This document shows, one piece after another, positions 50,727 to 61,300 of a stretch of 64,000 nt of DNA (its first letter is position 1; every line of letters starts with the position of its first letter). This DNA comes from Aquabacterium parvum (lineage in GTDB: Bacteria > Pseudomonadota > Gammaproteobacteria > Burkholderiales > Burkholderiaceae_C): positions 52,661 to 116,660 of the forward strand of contig NZ_LFRI01000561.1 of NCBI RefSeq assembly GCF_001447195.1, written 5' to 3'. The position numbers were made by a program, and so were the translations under genes. The notes under the pieces are model-generated. The model was not told the DNA's origin and searched no databases. It worked only from the letters and a program-made list of their open reading frames with translations.

Positions 50727-51379
50727 CCACGGCACCAAGCCCACAGGGCCCGCACCAGCCGATCGCTCTCACCACCCTTCTGGTGGATCTCGTGACCCGC
50801 CGCCCTGGCTGGGATGAGCGCTGGAGCAGGTACAAAGCCACCCAGCCCGCCATCGCGCGCCGCCGGCTGCCGTGGGTCATCGCTCTCTTTCTGGCTGTTT
50901 GGGTGACTTCACAGCACCTTGCGATCGGGTTCGTGACAACACAGAGCATCGATGCCCACCTGGTCCTGGTCCTCAAAGGCACCACGCCGAAGAAGGGGGA
51001 ACTTGTGGCGTTCATCTACACCGGACAAGACATCGGCGGACACAGTCCGGGCGATGGCATCGTCAAGGTGTTGGCCGGTATCCCTGGCGATCGGATCGAA
51101 CGCTCGGGCCGCGACTTCTTCCTTGATGGTCACCCCCTGGGGCACGCCAAGGAACGATCGGGAGTAGCCAAGAAGAGCTGGACCACCCGCAAGCTGGAAG
51201 AGCTGGGCTGGGCCAAGCCTCTGAAGAGCGTGCCGCTGCAGGCATCTGAAGGTGGCGTGATTCCTCCTGGCCATGTTTGGGTTCAGGGCACTGACCGCGA
51301 TGCCCTGGACTCGCGGTACGCAGCCATGGGGCTGGTGCCGGTGAACACGTTCCTCGGCCGGGCCATCAAGATCTTCTGA
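50723..51379 (+). CDS. S26-type signal peptidase of the transfer system (TrhF/TraF-like)
   Basis: A 218-residue membrane protein with one helix (about 50-68) and a leader peptidase-type fold. The candidate nucleophile Ser75 (TTQSIDAHLV) and general base Lys115 (IVKVLAGIPGDRIERSG) fit family S26, and DSRYAAMGLVP is the conserved box E-like element. Such peptidases, called TrhF or TraF, process pilin or other transfer proteins. It is coupled to the TrbI-like gene by ATGA. Confidence 0.8.
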   Translation: MTTAPSPQGPHQPIALTTLLVDLVTRRPGWDERWSRYKATQPAIARRRLPWVIALFLAVWVTSQHLAIGFVTTQSIDAHLVLVLKGTTPKKGELVAFIYTGQDIGGHSPGDGIVKVLAGIPGDRIERSGRDFFLDGHPLGHAKERSGVAKKSWTTRKLEELGWAKPLKSVPLQASEGGVIPPGHVWVQGTDRDALDSRYAAMGLVPVNTFLGRAIKIF

Positions 51380-51386
51380 GGCGTCC

Positions 51387-52085
51387 ATGGCACACCTTCC
51401 TTTGCGCCAATCCAACGCCGTCGCGCACCTCACGAAGCTGGTCCTGGCGCTGTCGCTCGCCTCGATCGCTTCCACCGGCGGGGCCAAGACTTATTCGAGC
51501 GACCTTGGAACACTGGGCCCGACCTACGAGATCAAGGAACCCGATCTGCTTGAAGACATCACTGCCACGCTCCGAAAGAAGGAAGCCAGCGGTGAGCTCG
51601 CTCGAATCCAGGCTGAGGGACGGCAGCGCGCCATTGCTTCCATCCGCGAACCGAAGCCGGTCCAAGGGCTCAATCGCACGATGGTGGCGCGCACCCGCTA
51701 CTGGAACCCCTCCATCTCCATCGAAGAGAACATCATCGATGACAAGGGCCGTGTCGTTGTGCCCAGAGGCACTGTCACGAACCCCCTGGACCACGTCCAG
51801 CTCAAGCGCAGCATGTTGTTCTTCGACGCCAGGGATCCTGCGCAGCTGGCCTATGCGAAACAGGCCATCGCCAAGCTCGGATCGGGTGTCACGCCCATCC
51901 TCGTCGGCGGCGCGGTGTACGACCTCATGGATCGGTGGAAGGTCCGGCTGTTCTTTGACCAGCAAGGGCTGCTGGTCAAACGCTTCGGCATCCAGCAAGT
52001 GCCTGCCTGGGTTTACCAGGAAGGCAAGGTCATGCGGATCGACGAAGTGATCGCGCCAGCTGCAGAGAAAGACGGAAAGTCATGA
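51387..52085 (+). CDS. traW: TraW, F-type transfer protein
   Basis: A 232-residue periplasmic protein of the TraW family needed for pilus assembly. It has an N-terminal signal (cleavage near residue 30-35), LGPTYEIKEPDLLEDI at the start of the mature part, and the conserved RLFFDQQGLLVKRFGIQQVPA near the C-terminus. TraW and TrbC often act as a pair; both are present here. Confidence 0.9.
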   Translation: MAHLPLRQSNAVAHLTKLVLALSLASIASTGGAKTYSSDLGTLGPTYEIKEPDLLEDITATLRKKEASGELARIQAEGRQRAIASIREPKPVQGLNRTMVARTRYWNPSISIEENIIDDKGRVVVPRGTVTNPLDHVQLKRSMLFFDARDPAQLAYAKQAIAKLGSGVTPILVGGAVYDLMDRWKVRLFFDQQGLLVKRFGIQQVPAWVYQEGKVMRIDEVIAPAAEKDGKS

Positions 52086-53128
52086 TGCACCGCCTCCACA
52101 GCTGGCTGCGCAGCCTTGGCGCGGTCGTCCTGCTTCTACTGGCCACCCATGCAAATGCGGTGGCTCCAGGCACCTGCTTTGGCCGGATGGCCAACCCGAT
52201 CACGGACATCTGCTGGTCCTGCATGCTGCCCATCACCATCGGCGCAGCCAACCTCACGCCCACACCCAAGCAAGACGACCGCCCCAACCCGGGCAGCCCC
52301 ATTTGCATCTGCCCAACATCAATGTTTCCTTGGGTCAAGATCGGTCTGGAGATCGGCTTCTGGGAGCCAGCACGGATGGTCGAGGTCGTTCGCACACCCA
52401 ACTGCTTCCCGGGCCTTGGCGGTGTCTCCATCGGCATGACCAGCACGGCCCCAGAGGCGGGCCAGGACTCGCGCACGGTCATCGGAGGCGGTGCCAATGC
52501 ATCTTTCTATCAGGCTCACGTCTACGTCAACCCCCTGCTCTACATCCTTGGCCTGTTGTCCGGCCTGGATTGCCTCGAGGACGGCGCTTTCGACGTCGCC
52601 TACGTGACCGAGCTGGACCCGATGTGGAACAGCGATGAAACGACCCTGCTGCTCAACCCAGAGGCCGTGCTTTTCGCGAGCCTTCCGGCTGCCATGACAT
52701 GCGTGGCGGACTGCGTGGCTTCGATGGTCGGTATGCCGATCGATTTGATGATGTGGTGCGCCGGCTGCAACGGGATCATGTACCCCGCCAACGGCCACGT
52801 TCAGGAACATATCGGTGGTATCGAAGCGTCAGCATTGATCGTCACCCGCATGCTCTTCAAGATGCACCGCGAGTTCCTCGCCCGCCAGTATTGGGGCGAG
52901 GAGGCCGTCTGCGGCCCCAAGGTCGCCCCCTTGATGACGAAGTCGGCCTACAAGAAGAGCCTCGTCTACCCCCTCAACCAGACCACGATTGCAGGCCAAT
53001 GCTGCTCGCCCCTTGGGCGTTCATCCGTCCTGTGGGGTGCAGGCATGGAATTCCCGGTTCGGGGCGAGGACTACGTCTACCAGATCTTCCGCAAACGCAA
53101 CTGCTGCGCCTCCTATGTCCAAAAGTGA
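52082..53128 (+). CDS. traU: TraU, F-type mating-pair protein
   Basis: A 348-residue exported, cysteine-rich protein needed for DNA transfer more than for pilus growth. After the signal peptide (about 1-26), the TraU pattern is clear: CFGRMANPITDICWSCMLPI, NPGSPICICP and YVTELDPMWN. Its start overlaps the traW stop (ATGATG), and its end overlaps the trbC start. The numerous cysteines fit the two thiol-disulfide proteins of the operon. Confidence 0.93.
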   Translation: MMHRLHSWLRSLGAVVLLLLATHANAVAPGTCFGRMANPITDICWSCMLPITIGAANLTPTPKQDDRPNPGSPICICPTSMFPWVKIGLEIGFWEPARMVEVVRTPNCFPGLGGVSIGMTSTAPEAGQDSRTVIGGGANASFYQAHVYVNPLLYILGLLSGLDCLEDGAFDVAYVTELDPMWNSDETTLLLNPEAVLFASLPAAMTCVADCVASMVGMPIDLMMWCAGCNGIMYPANGHVQEHIGGIEASALIVTRMLFKMHREFLARQYWGEEAVCGPKVAPLMTKSAYKKSLVYPLNQTTIAGQCCSPLGRSSVLWGAGMEFPVRGEDYVYQIFRKRNCCASYVQK

Positions 53129-53792
53129 TCGATACCGCTTGAGCCTGGTTCTGATCCTGGGTGTGCTGTGCGTTGCAGCTCGGGCCCAGACCATCCCGCG
53201 CGTCCCGGCTGCACCCGCCGGCGTTCCGGGCCAGGTCCAACTTCCCAGCGCAGCAACTCGTCCGGGTGCGCAGCCGCCGATCGATCTCGAAGGCCTGGCC
53301 AGGCGCTTCGAGGCGACCAAAGGTGCTGCACAGCAGTCAGGCACGGCCGACAACCGCATCCCTGACGGGCTCTTCGTCTTCGTGAGCCTGGGCATGCCGA
53401 AGGACGCGTTGGCACGGATCGTCCAGCAGGCCGAACGCGCTGGCGCAACGCTCGTTCTTCGGGGTCTGGTGGACAAGTCCTTGACCGCTACAGCCATGGC
53501 CGTGAAAGACGTCATCGGTGAACGCAAGGTGTCTTGGATGATCGACCCTCGCCTGTTCAAGCTCTATGGGATCACTGCAGTTCCTGTGACCGTGATGGTT
53601 GAACCTGGTGCATCCATGCAATCGTGTCAGGATCAACGCTGCAACGGCCAGGCCAACTTCGCCAAGGTCGCCGGAGATGTCTCACTGCGCTACGCACTGG
53701 AGGAGATCGAGCGTTCAGCCCATCCATACCTGGCGGCCCAGGCCACCACTTCGCTCAAGCAGTTGAGCGACCGGGAGGGCTTTGCAAAATGA
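53115..53792 (+). CDS. trbC: TrbC, F-type assembly protein
   Basis: A 225-residue periplasmic protein with a signal peptide (about 1-24) and a thioredoxin-like TrbC domain in which no CXXC is seen (FVSLGMPKDALARIVQQAERA, LVLRGL, ITAVPVTVM). In F-type systems TrbC works with TraW in pilus assembly. The start overlaps traU by 14 bases and the stop overlaps the traN start. Confidence 0.87.
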   Translation: MSKSDRYRLSLVLILGVLCVAARAQTIPRVPAAPAGVPGQVQLPSAATRPGAQPPIDLEGLARRFEATKGAAQQSGTADNRIPDGLFVFVSLGMPKDALARIVQQAERAGATLVLRGLVDKSLTATAMAVKDVIGERKVSWMIDPRLFKLYGITAVPVTVMVEPGASMQSCQDQRCNGQANFAKVAGDVSLRYALEEIERSAHPYLAAQATTSLKQLSDREGFAK

Positions 53793-55870
53793 GGCAGCAA
53801 GCCCACGCCCCGACCGAGGGCCGCTCCCGCGGCATCAGAGCGACCTGGGCCACGCCCAAGTCGCTCGCCGGCTTGCCGTGGGTGGTGCTCGTACTCGTCT
53901 CCTTCCTGGTCCTGACAAGTCCGCCCCCAGTTCGAGCAGCTGACAACGATCCCCAGCAGATCTTCAACGATGCGAAGGCGCTGGGCAAGGCTCGCAACAG
54001 CGATCTGGCCGGCACCATCAACAACGACACGGCGAAACAGAATCTGCCGACCTACAAGGGCCAGACATCCACCCCAGAGACGGAGGCCTACGCACAGAAC
54101 CCCACTGCAGCGACCGCAGCCTTGCGAGCCAAGTGCACCGCGAACCCGAACGACGCAACCTGCGCAGGCGTGAATTCAGGCACCCAGAACCGCCAGAAGG
54201 TCTACATCCGTCTGGACGACAAGGCCCTTGCGGGCCGTACCGCTGTCACGAACCCTCAAGCAATCCTGGGTGACTTCTCTACCACCTACAACGCTTGCAC
54301 CACCACCACCCCGGAAGTGCAATCGGCCGCCCAGTTCGCTGAGAAGACCTGCAGCCTGGATTTCACCAACACCAGCACTGCAAGCTGCCAGAAGAGCTTC
54401 AACATACTCGGCTCGGATCGGTACTCATGCACGCCGGGAACCTGGTTCTCAGCAACCACAGTTTTCCGCAACGGCGCCGACAAGATGGAGATTCAGGCGT
54501 TGTGCGAACCAACCCGCCTGGACGGACGCAGGACGTATCGCGTCTGGGCCTATGGTGGCAAGGGTGCATGCATGGGCTGGCAACAGTTCGAGGTCGACAT
54601 GAACACCCCGACCTCGGACCCATGGGCCCACAAGGTCGCAGACCTGTCGCCCCATTGGGGCGGCGGCTGCAAGGGCGTCCAAGTCTACGAATACGGTCCC
54701 GGGTGCCAAGGTGGTACGTGCACGAAATCGTTCCACTTTGTGTGGCCTGGTCGTGAGGAGCATTGGGGCACCCTGTCTTTCGAAGAGCCCCACATGACCC
54801 AGAAGGCTCAGGAAATGACCATCAATGAGTGCGAGCCCTATGAAAAGATGGTCCCCGCCGGAGCGCTGCCACCTGATGGCGACAACACAGCACACACCAG
54901 CTACTCGCTACCACTGAATGCGCTCAATATGCCTCATCAGTGCGCGCGTACGAACAGCGTCTGCCTTGAGGGTCCAGAGACGCGAGTGTTCGACGGCAAG
55001 GCCGTCTACAAGAGCTGCTGGCGCTACCAGAACACCTTCTCATGCTCTGACCTTGCGACGAGCTCGACGTGCTCGGCGTCCGACGCAACCCAGTGCAACC
55101 AGGTCAACCCTTCCGTGTGCAGCGTGGCAGGACCTGGCGGCTCATGTTCCAGCGTCAGCTTCCCTCTTCAGTGCCCCACCGCCGAAGCCAAGTACAACGC
55201 TGCCGTCAACTGCGGCCCCAGCACGTTCTGCTCTGGCGGCTCCTGCTACGACAGCACCAACCAGGCCAGCCAGCCGCCCACTCAGTTTGTGACCTCTGTG
55301 AGCCAGCTCGCCGCAGCAGCCGAGGCATCCGAAGACCTGGACACAGCAACCATGACCATCTTCAAGGGCAAGGCCTTGAAGTGCAAGAACTACGTCCTGG
55401 GCTTCGTCGATTGCTGCGACAGCCGAACGATCCTCGACTCGGTGGGCGGCGGCGGCACTTTGCTGCTGGCCTGCAAGTCCGACTGGGACCAGGTCATGGA
55501 ACTGTCTCAGAAGCGCGAACAAGGACTGTGCCACTGGAACTGGAAGTGGACCTCCAAGAAAGGGCCACTGGGTATCACGATCGAGGAGTCCGAGTCCTAC
55601 TGCTGCTTCAACTCGAAGCTGGGGCGAATCATCAACGAGCAAGGCCGGGCTCAGATCGGTAAGGGCTGGGGCAGCAAGAGCAATCCGGACAACCCGGACT
55701 GCACGGGCTTCACCGTGGAGCAGCTGCAGAGCCTCGATTTCTCCCAGATCGATTTCAGCGACTTCTATGCGGACATCAAGCCCGTGATTCCCTCTACCGA
55801 CAGCCTGATCGACAAGGCAGGCAGCAGCGCCCCAGAGTGCTACTACGGAGCAGGCAAATGCCAACAGTGA
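53789..55870 (+). CDS. traN: TraN, mating-pair stabilisation protein
   Basis: A 693-residue, very cysteine-rich outer membrane protein that stabilises contact between donor and recipient. A Sec signal is at about 25-50 and many Cys residues follow (about 40), with the conserved C-terminal region (DCCDSRTILDSVG, ESYCCFNSKLGRIINEQGR) typical of TraN. The start overlaps the trbC stop by four bases. The frame is open upstream within trbC. Confidence 0.92.
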   Translation: MRQQAHAPTEGRSRGIRATWATPKSLAGLPWVVLVLVSFLVLTSPPPVRAADNDPQQIFNDAKALGKARNSDLAGTINNDTAKQNLPTYKGQTSTPETEAYAQNPTAATAALRAKCTANPNDATCAGVNSGTQNRQKVYIRLDDKALAGRTAVTNPQAILGDFSTTYNACTTTTPEVQSAAQFAEKTCSLDFTNTSTASCQKSFNILGSDRYSCTPGTWFSATTVFRNGADKMEIQALCEPTRLDGRRTYRVWAYGGKGACMGWQQFEVDMNTPTSDPWAHKVADLSPHWGGGCKGVQVYEYGPGCQGGTCTKSFHFVWPGREEHWGTLSFEEPHMTQKAQEMTINECEPYEKMVPAGALPPDGDNTAHTSYSLPLNALNMPHQCARTNSVCLEGPETRVFDGKAVYKSCWRYQNTFSCSDLATSSTCSASDATQCNQVNPSVCSVAGPGGSCSSVSFPLQCPTAEAKYNAAVNCGPSTFCSGGSCYDSTNQASQPPTQFVTSVSQLAAAAEASEDLDTATMTIFKGKALKCKNYVLGFVDCCDSRTILDSVGGGGTLLLACKSDWDQVMELSQKREQGLCHWNWKWTSKKGPLGITIEESESYCCFNSKLGRIINEQGRAQIGKGWGSKSNPDNPDCTGFTVEQLQSLDFSQIDFSDFYADIKPVIPSTDSLIDKAGSSAPECYYGAGKCQQ

Positions 55871-56829
55871 CCCAGCTCATCGCCGCGCGCATCAAAGCGA
55901 TGCTCGTCGTTTTCCTGGCGGTGGCCAGCGCAACGCCCGCGTTTGCCCAGGCCACCTCGTCAGAGCAACTTCCCTTCTACGAGCGTCGGGGCGAAGGCTG
56001 GTTCTGGTACGAGGACAAGGCTCCAGAGCCCAAGGACAAGAAGCCGGAGCAGGCAAAGAACCCGCCGGCAGCCTCACCGGCTCCGAATGAGGATGAGCTG
56101 GACCTGGCCAAGTTCTCCTCATTCCAGAAGCAGTTGGACGATGCAATGAAGATCGCCACCATCAACCCGAGCGACAAGAACATCGTTCGAGTGTTGACGC
56201 TCATGGCTGAGACCAGGCGCAAGGCCGCCGTCTTCACTGACGCCGGCATGCGCGTGGCTGCGCTCAATCCCATGGTCGATGACCGCTACAACGGCCAGAA
56301 CGTACGTCCCCCGAATCCGGCGGCGACGGCCGCATGGGACGCGGCCTCTCGCCAATCCCAAGAAGCCAACATCAAGGCCCTGGCGAAAACGCACGGCATC
56401 TTTTTCTTCTTCAAGAGCGACTGTCCCTACTGCCACGCCTACGCCCCTCTGCTCAAGCGCTTCGCGCTCCGCCATGGTCTGACCATCTTCCCGGTGACGA
56501 TGGATGGCGCCACCATCCCCGACTTCCCGGACGCTGTCCCAAACAACGGCATCGCCGGGCGCTTCGTCGACCAGTTGGGCATTCCACGCGAACAGTTCGT
56601 CGTGCCCTTCACCGTTCTGGCCAAGCCCACAGCACCCCAGGAAATCGTTCCAGTCGGCTTTGGTGTGATGAACGAGGACGAGCTGAGCGAACGCCTCGAC
56701 CTCTTCGCCCGGGAGGCAACCCGCGCTCGATCCGATGCCCGATCGCCGGGCTGGCAAGCTCCTGCAGGCACGGCGGCAGCCCTGGGACGCACGGCCGCCG
56801 CCGCCGGCGTCACGCCTGTCCGCCCCTGA
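55858..56829 (+). CDS. traF: TraF, thioredoxin-fold transfer protein with CXXC
   Basis: A 323-residue periplasmic protein with signal peptide (about 1-31) and a C-terminal thioredoxin-like domain with the active motif SDCPYC (CPYC at 189-192). Some F-type TraF proteins lack these cysteines; this one keeps them and may help oxidative folding of TraN and TraU. It overlaps traN by 13 bases. Assembly role in F-type pili. Confidence 0.9.
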   Translation: MPTVTQLIAARIKAMLVVFLAVASATPAFAQATSSEQLPFYERRGEGWFWYEDKAPEPKDKKPEQAKNPPAASPAPNEDELDLAKFSSFQKQLDDAMKIATINPSDKNIVRVLTLMAETRRKAAVFTDAGMRVAALNPMVDDRYNGQNVRPPNPAATAAWDAASRQSQEANIKALAKTHGIFFFFKSDCPYCHAYAPLLKRFALRHGLTIFPVTMDGATIPDFPDAVPNNGIAGRFVDQLGIPREQFVVPFTVLAKPTAPQEIVPVGFGVMNEDELSERLDLFAREATRARSDARSPGWQAPAGTAAALGRTAAAAGVTPVRP

Positions 56830-56860
56830 TCAACAGCCCCAACAAGACCACGGAGGCCCC

Positions 56861-58339
56861 ATGCGCCATCTCACCCGGAAACTGCCCTCTCGCCGATCCG
56901 TCGCCGTCGCCTGCTCTCTCACCCTGCTGCTGGCCGCACCGGCCGGCTTGACGCCCGCGCAGGCAAGTCTGCAGACCGAAATGGCGGACATGTTCAAGGC
57001 CTCGGGAATGATGGCCAATGACACGCCCCCCAACGTCTACCACTCCCAGAGCAGCAACATCGCCGCCCTGGGTGGCCTGCAGGTCCGCACGCCTGTCCAG
57101 AACTACCAGATGATGAGCTACGACCTGCCGTCCATGAAGGCGGGCTGTGGCGGCGTCGACCTGCGCTTGGGCTCTTTCTCGTGGATCAACACCGAGAAGT
57201 TCAAGCAGATGCTTCAGCAGATCGGCAACAACTCCGTGGGCCTGCTCTTCTCTGCCGCGATCAGCACGATCACACCGCTGATCGGCGGCAAGATCGAAAT
57301 GCTGCTCAAGCAGGTGCAAGACGCGTCCAACTTCTTCTCGAACACCTGCCGCAGTGCAGAGATGGCACTCGATGGCCTCATGGGAAAGAAGACGGCCGAT
57401 ACCTACAGCGCGTGCATGAAGGTTCAGCGGCTGTTTGCCAAGGACGAGGAAGAGGCCCGCACGAAGTGCCAGGACCAGGCTCCCGACGTGAACCAGGCAG
57501 CGGCCAGTGACAGCAACCCCGCCGTCCGTGCCGTTGCCCAACGCGATGTGAACCTGATCTGGGACGCGCTCAAGAAGACCAAGCTCACGCATGAGCAGCG
57601 CGAGCTCTACATGAACGTCACGGGCACCGTGATCGTGCGCGCCAAGCGCGACAGCAGCGGCGACACCAATCAGACCATTCCCCCGGTCTTGGACAGCTTG
57701 AACGTTCTGGAGAAGGGCAACACCACTCCTCCCTCCAGCGCTCAGCCAGGTGACGTGGCCATCGCGGGCTGGTGGAGCTGCGATGAGGACGCCGACCCCG
57801 AATGCCTCAACCCCAAGAACACCACCACCAAAGTGTTCACCCCCTTCGCCCAACAGGCGTTCAACCGCATGACCGCGCTGCTGAACGCCCTGTGGAACAA
57901 CAAGGAGCCGTCCCTCTCCGACCAGAACTTCGTGAACTACTCGTCCTTGCCGATAGGCATGATGCTCCGCGTGGGCTACATGTCTCGGCGCGACGATCTG
58001 GCTCGCTCGCTGACGAATCGTTATGCCGACGTGATCGGCTACGACTTCGCCTACAACTTCCTCTCCCGGTCGATCCTCGACGCCAAGGTCTACCTCGCCA
58101 ACGGCGCGCATCGCCGCGGCGTAGAGGACATCGAGGTCGACAACATGATCTCGCGCATGGATGCCCTCATCAACCAGCTCGAGGGCCAGCGCCACATCAA
58201 GGCCACCGACAACATCGGCATGTCGGCCATGGTCACCAACATCGTTGACACCGAGCGGCAGATGTACGCGACCTTGCCACAAGGACTGCAGAACATGATG
58301 ACCTTCTCCAATCACATGAGCGCAATGCGCGGTCGCTGA
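56861..58339 (+). CDS. traH: TraH, F-type pilus assembly protein
   Basis: A 492-residue protein with a signal peptide (about 1-36) and the TraH pattern (QSSNIAALGGLQVRTPVQNY, AGCGGVDLRLGSFSWINTEKF). F-type TraH works with TraF, TraW, TrbC and TraU in assembling the pilus. GGAGG lies five to ten bases before the ATG at 56861. Confidence 0.93.
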   Translation: MRHLTRKLPSRRSVAVACSLTLLLAAPAGLTPAQASLQTEMADMFKASGMMANDTPPNVYHSQSSNIAALGGLQVRTPVQNYQMMSYDLPSMKAGCGGVDLRLGSFSWINTEKFKQMLQQIGNNSVGLLFSAAISTITPLIGGKIEMLLKQVQDASNFFSNTCRSAEMALDGLMGKKTADTYSACMKVQRLFAKDEEEARTKCQDQAPDVNQAAASDSNPAVRAVAQRDVNLIWDALKKTKLTHEQRELYMNVTGTVIVRAKRDSSGDTNQTIPPVLDSLNVLEKGNTTPPSSAQPGDVAIAGWWSCDEDADPECLNPKNTTTKVFTPFAQQAFNRMTALLNALWNNKEPSLSDQNFVNYSSLPIGMMLRVGYMSRRDDLARSLTNRYADVIGYDFAYNFLSRSILDAKVYLANGAHRRGVEDIEVDNMISRMDALINQLEGQRHIKATDNIGMSAMVTNIVDTERQMYATLPQGLQNMMTFSNHMSAMRGR

Positions 58340-58347
58340 GCCAGGCC

Positions 58348-61300
58348 ATGGACTTTACGATCTACACCTACGGCGATGTGAGCGCCCTCTACGGGATGCT
58401 CAACGGCGTCGTGATGATCATGGGCGACGACGTCTACAAGACGATGATTCGCATGATGCTGGGTTTCGGCGCCATGACGATGATCCTCTACATGATGCAC
58501 GCCGGCGTTCATGCTCACCGCGGCTGGAAGTGGCTGGTCACGGTCGCGCTGATGTCGTCCATCCTTTTCACGCCGAAGGCAAACGTCATCATCGAAGATG
58601 CGACGGGGCACAGCTCGCCGGCCGTGGTCGCCAATGTCCCCTACGCCCTCGCCTTCCTGTTTGGCACGAAATCAGGCTTTGGCCACGACCTCACGGTCAT
58701 GGGTGAGGCCGGTTTTCAGACCATCCCCTCCGGCGTCAGTGGTGCTCCCGACTTCGTCCTTCCGTCGGAGCTGAGCTACCTGCAAAACGGGATGATGTTC
58801 GGCGCCCGCCTGGTCGACGCCTCGCGAAGCGCGAACATCCCGGATGCAGTGCTGCGCACCGACCTGACCAACTACGTCAAGGACTGCGTCATCCCCTCTG
58901 TGGGCCATCTCATCAGCATGGACGACCTGATGAAGTCCACCAACCTCTGGGGTTTGTTCGCCAACACCAACAACGCACTGTTCGCCTCCTACTGGGACAG
59001 CGGCGAGTACAAGTACGCCACCTGCCCCACCGTTTATGCGATCCTGGACTTGAAGATTGCGGCAGCCACCAACGACGTGCTCACGCGCATCGGCACCATG
59101 GTCTTCCCTCAGGCCAAGGACGCAGCAGCTGCCAATGCCTTGCTCCAGCCCGGCCTGGTCGCGGCCTACTCCAAGGCCAACATCGCGGCCGCGAGCGCTG
59201 ATGCCAACGCGATCATCCTCCAGAACGCCCTCATCAACGTCATGAGCGACGCCTCTGCGGCCATGGCCACCCAGATGGGCGACTCGGCGGCCGTGCTGCA
59301 GGCCTTCGCGCGCCAGCAAGGCACCGTGCAGGTCAATTCCTCGCTGATCGCCGAGGGCGAGTCTGTGAGCGCCTCGCTGGCCATCCTCAAGAACATCCTC
59401 GATGTCATCCTCATTGCTGCATTTCCCATCGTGGCACTGCTGCTGATTGCTACCGAAGGTGAAGGGCTGAGGTCCCTGGGCATCAAGTACATCCTTGCCC
59501 TGGTATGCATCGAAGCATGGCCGTTCATGAACGCGGCCGTGAGTTTCGTGGGCAACACCTATGCTGCGCATCGCATGGCAATGGCAGGTGCGCTCCCGGG
59601 TGGAGGCAGTGGCATGGCCTTGATCAATGCCGACGCCATCTACTCCGGTGCGATTTCGGACCTGGCCATGGTTGGCATGGCCATGAAGTTCGTTCCCGTG
59701 ATCTGCTTCGGATTGTTCTTCGGCATGGACAAGGCCGTCAGCGCCATGGCCAGCGGTGCCTCTGGCATGGCCGCGACGATCGGGCGCAAGACAGCGGAAG
59801 CCATGACCGGCACCGTTAGCGGTGGCTCGGCCAGTTTCGACAACTACAGCCTGGCCATGCAGAAGACCGACGCCAACATGGTCCGGATGGACAATGTGGC
59901 CGGCTCTACCTACTTCGATGCCCGGAACCCCTTCAATGCGGATGCTCGCCGCTCGGAGGCGAGGCTCGGCAGCAGTCCTGTCAAAGTATCCGATGTGTTC
60001 CAAAGCACCCAGCGCTGGAGCGAAATGTCCCGGGAGCAGCAGAGCTTGGCCCATGGGCAACTGGACAGCGCGTCGTCATCTCTCAATGCCAACTACCAGG
60101 AAGCCATTGCTTGGGCGCAATCTCGAGGTGATCGCACATCCCTCGATCGCCTGACGCAGGCCGGACGGAGCGATAGCTACGCGCTCTCTTCAGCCCAACA
60201 GGACCGACTGGTTGATAGCCTGGCTCAGAATCTTGGCATCTCCGTCACGGAAGCGAATAGACGTGAACTCAGGAGTGCGGTGGATGCATCGCTTGACGCC
60301 TCAGTGAGTTCCCCTGCGAAGGGATTCTTTGGTGGGGTCAGCGCCAGTATTCGAACAAGCCTTTCTCATGCTGGCTCGCGCGCCAATTCGGAGCAAATCG
60401 ACAACGCTCTGAGGCGTACAACCGATCAAGCCAGGACCATGAGCCTTGAGAACCGCGCGGCGACACTGGAATCTGTTGTCCAGCAAAAGGGGTTCGCTGA
60501 AGGGGATACCGAGTCGAAAGAGCTTTCCAAACGGATCTCCTCCGACGTTTCACGAGCTCGCGGCTACGTGAAGAGCGCTGATGTGGCACTTCGATCGTCC
60601 CAAGAGTACGCACAGGCCGCCGAGTCCGCCAAGAGCGCGACTCAGCAGATCGGCTTCGACTTCGTGCGCGAGTACAACGCCTACGCGTGGTCTTCGCTGG
60701 GTAAGGACCCCAACGACATGAGCGCAGCAGAGCACGCGGCGACCATGAAGAGTTTCTTCTTGAACCGCACCCAACTTGCTCAGGACGACAAGGGCTCGTT
60801 CCTAGCCCTGCGAGAATTCAACGACGTATCCGACTACCTGGCCGGTGGTGGGCACCTCCGGTCAGCAGATGCCTTTGGCGATGGTCGACTGGATCAGCAG
60901 TTCACAAAGGATCGGACCCAAAACCTGGCCACGCAAACTGCCATCACTCCCGGCAATGCGAGCGCCGCTACTGTTCGTGGCTCGGGGGCTGGCAATCGTG
61001 CAGCAGTTGGGGGAGCGGCCGGCGCTGGGGGCGTCGACATGGCAGCCCCACTGGAGCGGCCTACTGACCTGGCGCCACTGGAAGGCCAAGCTACCCGCGA
61101 CGCGGCTGAGATCCAGCGGGACGCGATGGCTGGCTCGGGCTCAGTGAAGGCGAAAAACGACGACGAGAAGGCCCGCTTGGATGGCCTGATGGATCGGGGC
61201 TTGAAGAACGCGCCCACGGACGGCTTCTCCTCCGGTCCCAACGACATCGCAAAGATCGACCGAACCCATCGGCCGATGCCGGACGTCAAACCTCCAGCTC

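Noticed and set aside
58672..60060. A 462-codon minus-strand frame opposite traG
   Set aside because: Its codon usage and His/Gly/Asp-rich composition are those of an antisense shadow; traG is a clear family member.
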